DNA of 64,000 nucleotides. Source: Acuticoccus sediminis (lineage in GTDB: Bacteria; Pseudomonadota; Alphaproteobacteria; Rhizobiales; Amorphaceae). Of this stretch, positions 17,391 through 25,990 are shown one piece after another. Position numbers and translations under genes: made by a program. Every line of letters starts with the position of its first letter. The first letter of the stretch is position 1. The notes under the pieces were generated by a model. That model saw only the letters and a list, made by a program, of their open reading frames with translations. It did not search any database and had not been told where the DNA came from. The stretch lies in assembly GCF_003258595.1 (NCBI RefSeq), contig NZ_QHHQ01000003.1:434001-498000 (forward strand). The letters are read 5' to 3'.

Positions 17391-18293
17391 ATGGACATGC
17401 TCCTCGACTTCTGGGCGGGCTACGGCTCCACCGTCGTGTTCGCGATGGTCAACTCCTTCTTCGCGCTGTCGTGCTACGCGGTGCTGTCGGCGGGCGTGCT
17501 GTCGTTCACGACGGTGGTCTTCGCGGCCATCGGCGGCTTCCTGGCCGCCCAGCTCGTCGCCAAGTTCGGCGTCTCCTACTATCTGACGCTGCCGGTGGCC
17601 GCCGTTGCCGGCGGGCTGGGGGCGGCGGTCGTCGCCGCGCTCTTCCTGCGCCTGCAGAGCCACTGGATGGCTCTCGCCTCGCTCGCCCTCGTCCTCATCA
17701 CGCGCATCGTCGCGCTCAACGCGCCGGGGCTGACGGGCGGGGTCAACGGGCTCTTCGTGCCGGCGCGGATCGCCTGGTGGGAGCTCGCCATCATGCTGGC
17801 GCTCGTCACCTTCGTCTTCTACCGCCTCTACCACTCGTGGTTCGGCCTCGCCTCGCTCGCGGTGCGCGAGGACCCGGCCGTGGCGGCGACGATGGGCATC
17901 AAGCCGCGGCGCATCCAGTTCATCGCCTTCATCATCTCCGGGCTCGTCGGCGGCCTGGGCGGCGCGGCGCTCGCGTTCACCCTGCAATTCATCTCGCCCG
18001 AGACGTACTTCATCGGCATCGCCTTCACGATGATCGCGTCGACGGTGCTGGGCGGATCGTTCCACTGGATCGGCCCGGTGGTCGGCGCGGCCGTCTTCAC
18101 CGCGCTGCCGGTGACGATGCAGGCCGTGGCGCCGGCCATCGAGGATGTGGCCAAGGGCGTCGTCCTCCTCCTCATCATGATCTTCCTGCCGCGCGGCCTC
18201 GTCGATCCGCGGGCGATCCGTCTGCGCCGCGCGAGACGCTCGCGCCGGTCGGCCGACGACAGCGCCTCGGAGGCTGCCCATGTCCGCGCATAG
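17391..18293 (+). CDS. livM: LIV-type ABC transporter permease LivM
   Basis: This 300-residue membrane protein has about eight hydrophobic segments and LivM landmarks (LSFTTVVFAAIGGFLAA, VREDPAVAATMGI near residue 160, GSFHWIGPVVGAAVF). The C-terminal tail is strongly basic (RLRRARRSRRS), consistent with an inside orientation. It follows livH by 3 bp and overlaps livG by 14 bp. It is the second half of the import channel. Confidence 0.88.
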   Translation: MDMLLDFWAGYGSTVVFAMVNSFFALSCYAVLSAGVLSFTTVVFAAIGGFLAAQLVAKFGVSYYLTLPVAAVAGGLGAAVVAALFLRLQSHWMALASLALVLITRIVALNAPGLTGGVNGLFVPARIAWWELAIMLALVTFVFYRLYHSWFGLASLAVREDPAVAATMGIKPRRIQFIAFIISGLVGGLGGAALAFTLQFISPETYFIGIAFTMIASTVLGGSFHWIGPVVGAAVFTALPVTMQAVAPAIEDVAKGVVLLLIMIFLPRGLVDPRAIRLRRARRSRRSADDSASEAAHVRA

Positions 18294-19102
18294 TGGGACG
18301 TCCGGACCCGAGGCGACGACAAGGGCCACAGGGCCCGAGGGCGACATGCTTCTCTCGCTGGAGGGGCTCGAGAAGCGCTTCGGCGGGGTGACGGCGGTCT
18401 CCGACCTCTCGATGCATGTCAGGCGCGGGTCGATCCACGGACTGATCGGCCCGAACGGGGCGGGCAAGACGACGATCATCAACCTCCTGACCGGCCTCTA
18501 CACCGCCGACGGCGGCGCGATCACCTTCGACGGCACTTCGCTGGTGGGCCTCGCCCCGCCGGACATCGCCGCCCTCGGGATCGCGCGGACGTACCAGAAC
18601 GTGCGCCTCTTCAAGGGCATGACCGCGCTGGAGCAGGTCGTGACCGGCTGCTGGCTGCGTCGCGGGGTGAGCCTCTGGGCTTCCTTCATCGGTCTTGCCG
18701 AGGCACGGCGGGCGAAGAAGGCGACCGAGGCGCACGCCATGGCGCTTCTGGAACGCGTCGGGATGGCCGGGCGCGCGCACGAGCTCGCCGAGACCCTCTC
18801 CTACGGCGAACAACGGCGCATCGAGCTCGCCCGGGCGCTGGGCTCCGACCCCAAGCTCCTGCTGCTCGACGAGCCGACGGCGGGCATGAACGCCTCCGAG
18901 GCGTCGGCGATCGGCCATCTGATCCGCGAGCTGCGGGGCCAGGGCCTCACCGTCCTGCTGGTGGAGCACAACATGGGCCTCGTCACCGAGTTCTGCGACA
19001 CGTGCACCGTCATCAACTTCGGCCGTCTGCTGGCCGAGGGCGATCCCCACACATGCCTCTCCGCGCCGGACGTGCAGGAGGCCTACTTCGGACGACGCCA
19101 CG

Positions 19103-19131
<29 letters not shown>
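18280..19131 (+). CDS. livG: LIV-type ABC transporter ATP-binding protein LivG
   Basis: A 283-residue ABC ATPase with Walker A GPNGAGKTT, signature LSYGEQRR and Walker B LLLLDEPTAGMN, plus the C-terminal extension normal for LivG. The first 25 residues precede the conserved LLSLEGLEKRFGGV start; GGAGG seven bases before the ATG supports this longer start. It forms a heterodimer with LivF and energises uptake. The gene overlaps livM upstream and livF downstream (29 bp). Confidence 0.9.
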
Positions 19132-19798
<667 letters not shown>

Positions 19799-19826
19799 GC
19801 CCGCCGTCGCAGCGGATCGTCGATGT

Positions 19827-19851
19827 GCCCGGCTGGGTCCCCCAGCCGGGC
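19827..19851. terminator. Hairpin terminator between the convergent LIV and lyase operons
   Basis: A perfect 11-bp stem (GCCCGGCTGGG with its complement) and a TCC loop lie 28 bp after livF and 9 bp before the stop of the opposing hydrolase gene. A CTTTC stretch follows on the plus strand. It probably ends transcription from the left and may act in both directions. Confidence 0.75.
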
Positions 19852-19860
19852 GCTTTCGTG

Positions 19861-21420
19861 TCAGTCCCTGCCGTCGAGGAAGGCGATATAGAGGGCCATC
19901 GTCCCGGCCGCCGCCTCCGGCTCCGGGTCGGGCCACCAGACCGTGGTGGGCGTGGTGCGCACCGTCACGCCCGGGACGGCGAGCTTCTCGGTTTCGGCGA
20001 GACCTTCGATGAGCATGTCGTTGGGGCCGGCGCAGACCAGCGCGGGCCGGGTCAGCTTCGGCATGCGGCCGCGAGTGTCGTAGCGGAAGGCGGTGCGGTA
20101 GGCCGCGTCGTAGGTGGTGCCGCTCTCCATGATGCCGATGGCGTAGAGGTGCAGGTCCTCCGCCGACGGCAGGCCGATGGCGCGGGCGGCCCCGCGCTCC
20201 ACCCTGTACCAGGGCCAGAAGAAGAAGGCGTCCCGCCGCCAGTTCCAGATCAGCGCCAGGTGGCGCCCCCACGCGTCGGGCGTGAAGTCGGGGAAATAGT
20301 GCGCCAGCAGGTCGTCCTGGAAGTCGGCGGAGATGAAGACCGGCCCCTCCATGACGAGCCGCCTTACCCGCTCCGGCGCGAGGACCGCCATCTCCAGCGC
20401 GACGAGTGACCCGGTATGCGAGCCCCAGACGTCGACGCTCCCGTGGCCGAGGGCGTCGAGGAGCGCCAGCATGTCGGCGGCCAGCGTCTCGGTCGCAACC
20501 GGGCCCCGGGGCGCGTCCGAGAGGCCGTTGCCGAAGTAGTCGACGGCGAACGCCGCCCGCCCCGCCGCCGCGAGGCCGAGGACGACGGGCGCGAACTGGG
20601 CCGATGAGCCGCCCCCCGTGGGGATCACCAACGTCGGAGGCCCCGAGGCGCCGGCGCACCTGAGGTGGAGCCTGCCGCGCGCCGTCTCGACATAGCGGTG
20701 CCAGATGCCCTCCCGTGGGGCGGTCGGCGGCAGAGGCGCCGTCGCCGACGGGCCGTCGGCAGCGCCGAGCGTGCCGGCGAGGTCGGCGAAGGTCGCCGCG
20801 GACGGCATGTCCGGAAGCGCCGCGGTGGTCAGGGTCGCCCAGAGCGTGGCGAACCTCTCCGGCTCGACGGCGGCGGCGGTGATCGTCCGGTCGAGCGCCT
20901 CGGCCGTAGGCAGCGGATCGCCGGTACGGGCGGGCTGCGTGGCATCGTCGGGACCGAGGATGTGGCGGTCGCGGATGAACGACCACAGCGCCGTGAGGTG
21001 GGTCCCGTCCTGGCGGGGGGCAATGTCCGGCAGGCGCTGCGCGGTGCCGGCCCAGCCGGCGACACGGTCGAGCCCGACGGCGACCGCGCGCCGCCCTATG
21101 CCCGCGGCATGTGCGAGGACGGCTCCGTGCTCGATGCCGAGGACCGCCGCACCATCGAGCCCGCAGGCGCCGGCGAGGGCCCGCACCGCTTCGGCGAGTG
21201 TCGCAAGGTCCGGCGCCGGGTACGCCGAGGAGCCACCGACGCCGGGGAGCTCCACGGCCGTGACGCGCCAGCCGGGGGCGTGGCGCGCAACGAGGGCGGC
21301 CTCGTCCTCCGCCGCCCGCGTGAGCCCGGCGAGGACGAGGAGATCCGGCCCCTCCCCGCATCGCCAGACCCGGATCTGCCCACCGGGCAGCGTGACGTAG
21401 TGCGGGACGGGGTCGCTCAC
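19861..21420 (-). CDS. Tandem alpha/beta hydrolase-fold protein with altered nucleophile elbows
   Basis: This 519-residue protein appears to contain two alpha/beta hydrolase-like domains, roughly residues 1-235 and 240-519. The nucleophile-elbow motif GxSxG reads G95-I-E-H-G99 in the first copy and G333-S-H-T-G337 in the second, so neither has the usual serine at the centre. No clear catalytic histidine is visible near the C-terminus either (VWWPDPEP instead). The start is GTG, 4 bp after the lyase gene, making it the last gene of the operon. A role acting on a CoA thioester, ester or enol intermediate is only a guess; it may be non-hydrolytic. Confidence 0.75.
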   Translation of the reverse strand: MSDPVPHYVTLPGGQIRVWRCGEGPDLLVLAGLTRAAEDEAALVARHAPGWRVTAVELPGVGGSSAYPAPDLATLAEAVRALAGACGLDGAAVLGIEHGAVLAHAAGIGRRAVAVGLDRVAGWAGTAQRLPDIAPRQDGTHLTALWSFIRDRHILGPDDATQPARTGDPLPTAEALDRTITAAAVEPERFATLWATLTTAALPDMPSAATFADLAGTLGAADGPSATAPLPPTAPREGIWHRYVETARGRLHLRCAGASGPPTLVIPTGGGSSAQFAPVVLGLAAAGRAAFAVDYFGNGLSDAPRGPVATETLAADMLALLDALGHGSVDVWGSHTGSLVALEMAVLAPERVRRLVMEGPVFISADFQDDLLAHYFPDFTPDAWGRHLALIWNWRRDAFFFWPWYRVERGAARAIGLPSAEDLHLYAIGIMESGTTYDAAYRTAFRYDTRGRMPKLTRPALVCAGPNDMLIEGLAETEKLAVPGVTVRTTPTTVWWPDPEPEAAAGTMALYIAFLDGRD

Positions 21421-21424
21421 GCGG

Positions 21425-22318
21425 TTACTCGGCCGCCATGCCGGTCGGTTGCGGGTCGGGCAGGTACTTCAGCTGCAGCCGCTCCACCTCGGCGAACCCG
21501 ATCTTCTCCACGAAGGGGTCGTGCTGGGCGACCGGGCGCGGCAGGTTCCTGGACGACTTCGCGGCGACGAGCGCGGCGAGGTTCTCCTCCAGCGCCTTCG
21601 CCACCGTCATCAGCGGCACCAGCGCGAAGGTCGCCATGCCGGCAACGCTCTCGATCTCCTGGGGCGAGAGGTCCCGCTCCAGCCAGCCGAGCACCTGGAG
21701 CGACAGCGGCACACCGGCCGCCTGACGCATCGCCTTCAGCCCCTCGATCGACTTGAACGTCTTCGAGATCGGCTGGATGATGTCGGCGCCGGCGGCGACA
21801 TAGCGCCTGGCGCGGGCCATCGCCTCGTCCTCGGTGGCGGCGTCCGTGCGCGCGATGATCACCATGTTCGGGTTCTGCCGCGCCTCGACGGCGGCGGCGA
21901 TCTTGCCCTCCGCCTCCTCGACGGAGATCGTCTCGACGCCGCCGACGCAGATCGGGCACCGCTTCGGCGCGACCTGGTCCTCGATGATGACCGCGGCGAC
22001 CCCGGCCCGCTCGAACTCGCGGACCGTGCGCATCACGTTGATGGCGTTGCCGTAGGCGGTGTCGATGTCGGCGATGATGGGGAGCGAGGTCGCCATCACG
22101 ACGTTGCGCACCACGTTGAGGTTTTCCGTCATCGTGTAGAGCTCGGCGTCGGGCATGCCGAGGTGGGAGGCCGATACGCCGAAGCCCGACGTCATGCAGG
22201 CGTCGAAGCCGGCCGCCTCGATGTAGCGGGCGGAGAGCGCGTCGTAGGCGCCGGCGGACCAGATGGTCTTGCCGCCGGTGATGCGCGCGTGGAACTCCTC
22301 GAACTTGTCGTAGGGCAT
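21425..22318 (-). CDS. Isocitrate lyase / PEP mutase superfamily C-C lyase
   Basis: This 297-residue TIM-barrel enzyme has D84-I-D86 and E113-D at the expected metal-binding positions. The catalytic-loop cysteine is present (K119-R-C121), but the usual KKCGH/KRCGH sequence reads KRCPI, so the Gly-His pair is lost. Relatives include methylisocitrate lyase, 2,3-dimethylmalate lyase and oxaloacetate decarboxylase or hydrolase. Being in an operon with a LeuC/LeuD-type dehydratase, it most resembles the dimethylmalate dehydratase/lyase arrangement of anaerobic nicotinate degradation, suggesting cleavage of an alkylmalate to a short acid and a 2-oxo acid. GAGG precedes the ATG. Confidence 0.82.
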   Translation of the reverse strand: MPYDKFEEFHARITGGKTIWSAGAYDALSARYIEAAGFDACMTSGFGVSASHLGMPDAELYTMTENLNVVRNVVMATSLPIIADIDTAYGNAINVMRTVREFERAGVAAVIIEDQVAPKRCPICVGGVETISVEEAEGKIAAAVEARQNPNMVIIARTDAATEDEAMARARRYVAAGADIIQPISKTFKSIEGLKAMRQAAGVPLSLQVLGWLERDLSPQEIESVAGMATFALVPLMTVAKALEENLAALVAAKSSRNLPRPVAQHDPFVEKIGFAEVERLQLKYLPDPQPTGMAAE

Positions 22319-22467
22319 GGGGGCACCTCATCGTTGGCCGCCTGGGCGGCATGTCTTGGCGCGGCGCTCCGGCCGCGAAGGATCGGGCGGCGGCCCGGCG
22401 GGTCGCGCGCTGAGGCGGCTGGACGCCGCGCAGGATCGGGTCGCGGGCGCCGCCGGAGCGGCGCGGG

Positions 22468-22977
22468 TCAGGCGGCGGTGGGCCGCTTCAGGTAGCCGAC
22501 GAGGCCGCCCGCCTCGAGCATCGAACGGTCCGCGAAGGAGAGCGGCTCCATGGGCAGGGAGCCGCCCCTGGTGAGGTTGCGCACCTCGGCCGCGTCCCAG
22601 TCGACCTCGATCTCGTCCCACCGTTCCACCAGGCCGAGGATCCCGGGGCAGCTCGCCTGCGGGAAGCCCATGGAGATCTCGCCGCGCCAGTAGCCGGGCG
22701 AGAAGCTCTCGGCGACGACGCCGGCGATGCCGAGATGGCGCATCGCCTTCATCGGCGGATAGTGCGGGTGGCCGTAGCCGAAGTTGCCGGCACCGACGAG
22801 GATGTCGCCGGGCCGCACCTTGTCACGGAAGGCCGGGTCGTAGGCCTGCATCGCAGCGGCCGCGAGCTCGTCGATGTCCTGGATCTTGATGTTCTTCACG
22901 CCGACGATCTGGTCGACGTCGAAGTCGACCTCCTCGAAGATGAAGGCGACGCGTCCCTTGAGGTTTTCGAGCGCCAT
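22468..22977 (-). CDS. Aconitase-family hydro-lyase small subunit (LeuD-like)
   Basis: This 169-residue swivel-domain subunit of an isopropylmalate-isomerase-type hydro-lyase has GDILVGAGNFGYGHPHYPP as the substrate-recognition loop region and GVVAESFSPGYWRGEISMGFPQ as the conserved core. It pairs with the large subunit encoded 9 bp upstream. The loop contains FGYGHPH rather than the FGCGSSREH usual in LeuD, pointing to a substrate other than isopropylmalate. A strong GGAGGAGG precedes the ATG. The gap to the next gene is 149 bp and GC-rich with no obvious element. Confidence 0.83.
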   Translation of the reverse strand: MALENLKGRVAFIFEEVDFDVDQIVGVKNIKIQDIDELAAAAMQAYDPAFRDKVRPGDILVGAGNFGYGHPHYPPMKAMRHLGIAGVVAESFSPGYWRGEISMGFPQASCPGILGLVERWDEIEVDWDAAEVRNLTRGGSLPMEPLSFADRSMLEAGGLVGYLKRPTAA

Positions 22978-22986
22978 GGCCTCCTC

Positions 22987-24243
22987 CTACAGGTAGGGCC
23001 GCGGGTCGGCGATCTTGCCTTCCACGGCGGTCGCGGCGACGGTTGCGGCGTTGCAGAGGTAGATCTCGGAGTCCGGGCTCCCCATCCGCCCGCGCACGTT
23101 GAGCGTGCCGGTGGAGACGGCGCGCTGACCGGCCGTCATCGTCCCCATACGGCCGAAGCAGTAGTCGCAGGAGGGGGAGCTGACGAAGGCACCGGCCTCG
23201 GCGAGGGTCGAGAGGTAGCCGGCCCGGCCGGCGGCGGCCATGATCTCCTGGCTCGTCGGCACGACGTTGAGCTGGAAGCCCGGCGCGACCTGTCGGCCCT
23301 TGAGGATCTCGGCCGCGACCTTGATGTCCTCCAGCCGCCCGGAGGCGCAGGAGCCGAGGTACCCGGTGTTGATCTCGATGCCGATATAGTCCGACAGGTT
23401 GCGGCTGTTGGCCGGCGTCGGCGGAATGACGACGATGGGTTCGAGGTCGGTGAGGTCGATCTCGTGGACGGCGGCATATTCGGCGTCGTCGTCGCTCCAG
23501 ACCGGCTCGATGTCCTTCTTGGCGCGCGCCTGGGCGTACTCCAGCCGCGCCTTGTCCGGGTTGACGATGGCGGTGACGGCACCGGTGAACATCGCGAGGC
23601 CGGTGATCGTCTGCAGCCCTTCGGTGGAGATCTGCTCGATCGCCGGGCCGCCGACCTCCAGCACCTGGAAGCGGCAGGAGGCGGGGCCGAGCGTCCTCAC
23701 CAGATGGTGGAACACGTCGCGGGCATAGACGCCCTTCTGCAGCGTGCCCGTGAGGTTCACGCGCACCGTCGCCGGCACCTTGATGGAGACGCGCTCGCGC
23801 ACGAACGCCTCCAGCAGGTTGCGGCGGATACCCATGGCGAGGGTGCCGAAGGTGCCGAGCTGGCTGATGTGCCCGTCGAAGTGGACCACGAAGGCGCCCG
23901 GCACCGCGTAGCCGACCTCGGCCGCGACCTGGTGGCCGATGCCGCGGCGCTCGTAGAGCGCGACGCCGTTCTCGCGGCACCAGTCGCGGGTGATGATGTG
24001 GAGCTCTTCCTCCTTCGGCGTCGCGGCCGGGACCATATGGTCGATGAAGATGGCGTACCGATCCGGGTCCGGCACCTTGTCGATGCCGAAGTCTTCCTTC
24101 ATCTGCCGGAAGATCACGTCCGTATAGCCTGGGAAGTCATAGGCGATGACGAAGTCCGGCTTGGCCATGACCTCGTCGCCCGCCTTGACGGCGTCCTTGT
24201 TCGAGACGCGGGCCAGGATCTTTTCGGCGATTGTGTAGCCCAA
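22987..24243 (-). CDS. Aconitase-family hydro-lyase large subunit (LeuC-like, [4Fe-4S])
   Basis: This 418-residue large subunit has three cysteines placed to hold a [4Fe-4S] cluster: C299 in GSCASGR and C359/C362 in SCDYC. It is of the short homoaconitase/isopropylmalate-isomerase type. Start is TTG with AGGAAGAG upstream. With its small subunit it should add or remove water on an unsaturated dicarboxylate or malate-type acid; the lyase gene in the operon would cleave the product. Leucine biosynthesis is unlikely because no leuA or leuB neighbours occur. The likely substrate class is a substituted maleate/malate, inferred only. Confidence 0.83.
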   Translation of the reverse strand: MGYTIAEKILARVSNKDAVKAGDEVMAKPDFVIAYDFPGYTDVIFRQMKEDFGIDKVPDPDRYAIFIDHMVPAATPKEEELHIITRDWCRENGVALYERRGIGHQVAAEVGYAVPGAFVVHFDGHISQLGTFGTLAMGIRRNLLEAFVRERVSIKVPATVRVNLTGTLQKGVYARDVFHHLVRTLGPASCRFQVLEVGGPAIEQISTEGLQTITGLAMFTGAVTAIVNPDKARLEYAQARAKKDIEPVWSDDDAEYAAVHEIDLTDLEPIVVIPPTPANSRNLSDYIGIEINTGYLGSCASGRLEDIKVAAEILKGRQVAPGFQLNVVPTSQEIMAAAGRAGYLSTLAEAGAFVSSPSCDYCFGRMGTMTAGQRAVSTGTLNVRGRMGSPDSEIYLCNAATVAATAVEGKIADPRPYL

Positions 24244-24274
24244 AGGTCTCTTCCTTTCTTGGATCGGGGTCCGC

Positions 24275-25168
24275 TCAGCGCGGATCGACGGGCTTGAAGG
24301 CGTAACCGTCGCCGCTGCGCACGACGTATCCGGCGTGCGGCGGGCCGAAGTGCATGGGAAGCAGCAACGCGCCGGTGTCGGCGCAGTGCGCGAGGAGGCG
24401 ATGGCGCGTCTCCACGGCGCGCTCCGGCGCCTCGCAGAAGCAGGAGGACAGCTCCGGCGCGTACACCTGGATCGGCTGGTGAAGGCAGTCCGCCGAGCAG
24501 ACGAAGCCGTTCCCCGCGCCGTCGTCGTAGCGCAGGATCAGCTGCGTGATCGTATGGCCCGGCGCGGCCTCGACGGTGAGGCCCGGCGCGATCTCGTCGC
24601 CCGGCTCCACGAGGTCGACGCGGCCCGCCTCGAGGACCGGGAGCACGCTGTCCTCGATGACGGCGACGTTCTCCGGGAAGACGCGAGGCCCCTCGCCCGT
24701 CGTCCAGTGCGCGAGTTCGGCCTTGCCGAAGACGTACTTGGCGTTCGGGAAGGTGGGCACCCAGCGGTCCCCCTCGGCGCGCGTGTTCCAGCCGACGTGG
24801 TCGATGTGGAGGTGGGTGCAGAAGACGATGTCGACGTCCTCCGGCGCCACGCCGGCGGCGGCGAGATTGTCGAGGTAGGGAAAGTCCAGCATGTGGAAAC
24901 GCTGGAAGAGCGGGAGCGCCCGCGCCTTGCCGTTGCCCGAGCAGGTGTCGACGAGGATCGTCAGCCCGTCGAGCCGGATCAGCCAGGAGTGGATGCTGGA
25001 GCGAACCCGTCCGGTCTCGGCGTCGAGAAAGTTCGGCGAGGTGAGGATGGTGTCGCGGGAGAGCACCTCCTCCTCGAAGCCGGGCAGCAGGAAGGACGGC
25101 GCAAAGCCGACCTCGAGCACCTCCTCGATACGCGTGACGGATGCTGACCCGACCTTGAAGGTCTTCAC
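24275..25168 (-). CDS. Metallo-beta-lactamase-fold hydrolase
   Basis: This 297-residue MBL-fold enzyme has the dinuclear zinc motif THLHIDHVGWN (HxHxDH) near residue 118, a GHT histidine near residue 212 and an aspartate in CSADC. Lactonases, quorum-quenching enzymes and other ester hydrolases share this layout. The start is GTG with GGAGG upstream. It is the first gene of the operon that continues with the LeuC/LeuD-like hydro-lyase, the lyase and the alpha/beta hydrolase-like protein, so opening a lactone to a hydroxy-dicarboxylate would fit, but is unproven. Confidence 0.83.
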   Translation of the reverse strand: MKTFKVGSASVTRIEEVLEVGFAPSFLLPGFEEEVLSRDTILTSPNFLDAETGRVRSSIHSWLIRLDGLTILVDTCSGNGKARALPLFQRFHMLDFPYLDNLAAAGVAPEDVDIVFCTHLHIDHVGWNTRAEGDRWVPTFPNAKYVFGKAELAHWTTGEGPRVFPENVAVIEDSVLPVLEAGRVDLVEPGDEIAPGLTVEAAPGHTITQLILRYDDGAGNGFVCSADCLHQPIQVYAPELSSCFCEAPERAVETRHRLLAHCADTGALLLPMHFGPPHAGYVVRSGDGYAFKPVDPR

Positions 25169-25335
25169 GGGCGTCCTCCAGCATTTTTCTAAGTTGTTAT
25201 TTGCCTACCCTTAGCACGCGACTCGCGCCCCTGCCAAACAGTAAAACGAATGTCATCCAGTGACACGTTCGGGCAGGACGTTGAGATGGTTGACGGTGCG
25301 GCGCTCCACAGCGCGGCGGAGTGCGGCGAACGGGC

Positions 25336-25980
25336 CTACCGTTCGCCGGGTTCGGGCGTGACGGTGAAGTCGACGGGGCGGCTTCGGTGCAGCACGAGCC
25401 GCATGTTGGGAAAGTCGTTGCCTTCCAGCTTCTCGGTCAGCGCGTCGCCGGAGAGGCTCGCCCAGCGCTCGGCGAGGCGGCGGCGCAGGGTGGCCTCCGC
25501 CACGGCGATCATCACGGTGAAGTCGAACATCGGCGCGAGCGGCCGCCACGCGGGATCGTCGAGCAGCAGGTAGTTGCCCTCGAGGAGGACGAGGCGGACG
25601 CCGGGCTCGATGATCGCGGCACCCGCGCGGGCGATCTCGATGCCGCGGTCGAAGACGGGGACGGCGACGGGGCGACCGTCATCGGCGGCGATGCGGGCGA
25701 GCATCGCCGCGAGACCGTCGACGTCGAAGGTGTGCGGGGCGCCCTTGCGGGGGCGGTCGCCGCGCGCCAGGAGCACACGGTCGTCGAAGTGGAAGCCGTC
25801 CATCCCCATGACGGCGACGCGGCCGCGGTGCGCCGCGTCGATGCGGGCGGCGAGCCAGTCGGCGAGGGTCGACTTGCCCGCGCCCGGCGGGCCGGCGATG
25901 GCGACGATGCGGCGCGGGCCGTCCGCGGCGATCTCCCCCGCCAGACGGTCCGCGAGCGCGTTCGCGGAGAGGGCCGTCAC
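25336..25980 (-). CDS. P-loop kinase of the uridine kinase / YggC-FrcK type
   Basis: This 214-residue P-loop NTPase has Walker A GPPGAGKST near residue 31, MGMDGFHFDD (phosphoribulokinase/uridine kinase-type acidic motif) near residue 78, and LVLLEGNYLLLDDPAW as the Walker B region. The family includes nucleoside kinases and small sugar kinases such as FrcK and E. coli YggC. GTG start with GGAGG upstream, 10 bp after the TRAP permease gene, so it is the last gene of the transporter operon. It probably phosphorylates the imported sugar or polyol; the substrate is unknown. Confidence 0.8.
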   Translation of the reverse strand: MTALSANALADRLAGEIAADGPRRIVAIAGPPGAGKSTLADWLAARIDAAHRGRVAVMGMDGFHFDDRVLLARGDRPRKGAPHTFDVDGLAAMLARIAADDGRPVAVPVFDRGIEIARAGAAIIEPGVRLVLLEGNYLLLDDPAWRPLAPMFDFTVMIAVAEATLRRRLAERWASLSGDALTEKLEGNDFPNMRLVLHRSRPVDFTVTPEPGER

Positions 25981-25990
25981 CGGCCCTCCC

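Noticed and set aside
16545-18482. 645-codon minus-strand frame opposite livH, livM and livG
   Set aside because: Its translation is low-complexity Arg/Asp/His-rich sequence, a shadow of the transporter genes.
22468-24243. LeuC/LeuD as leucine biosynthesis enzymes
   Set aside because: No other leucine genes are nearby, the small-subunit substrate loop differs and the operon contains a lyase.
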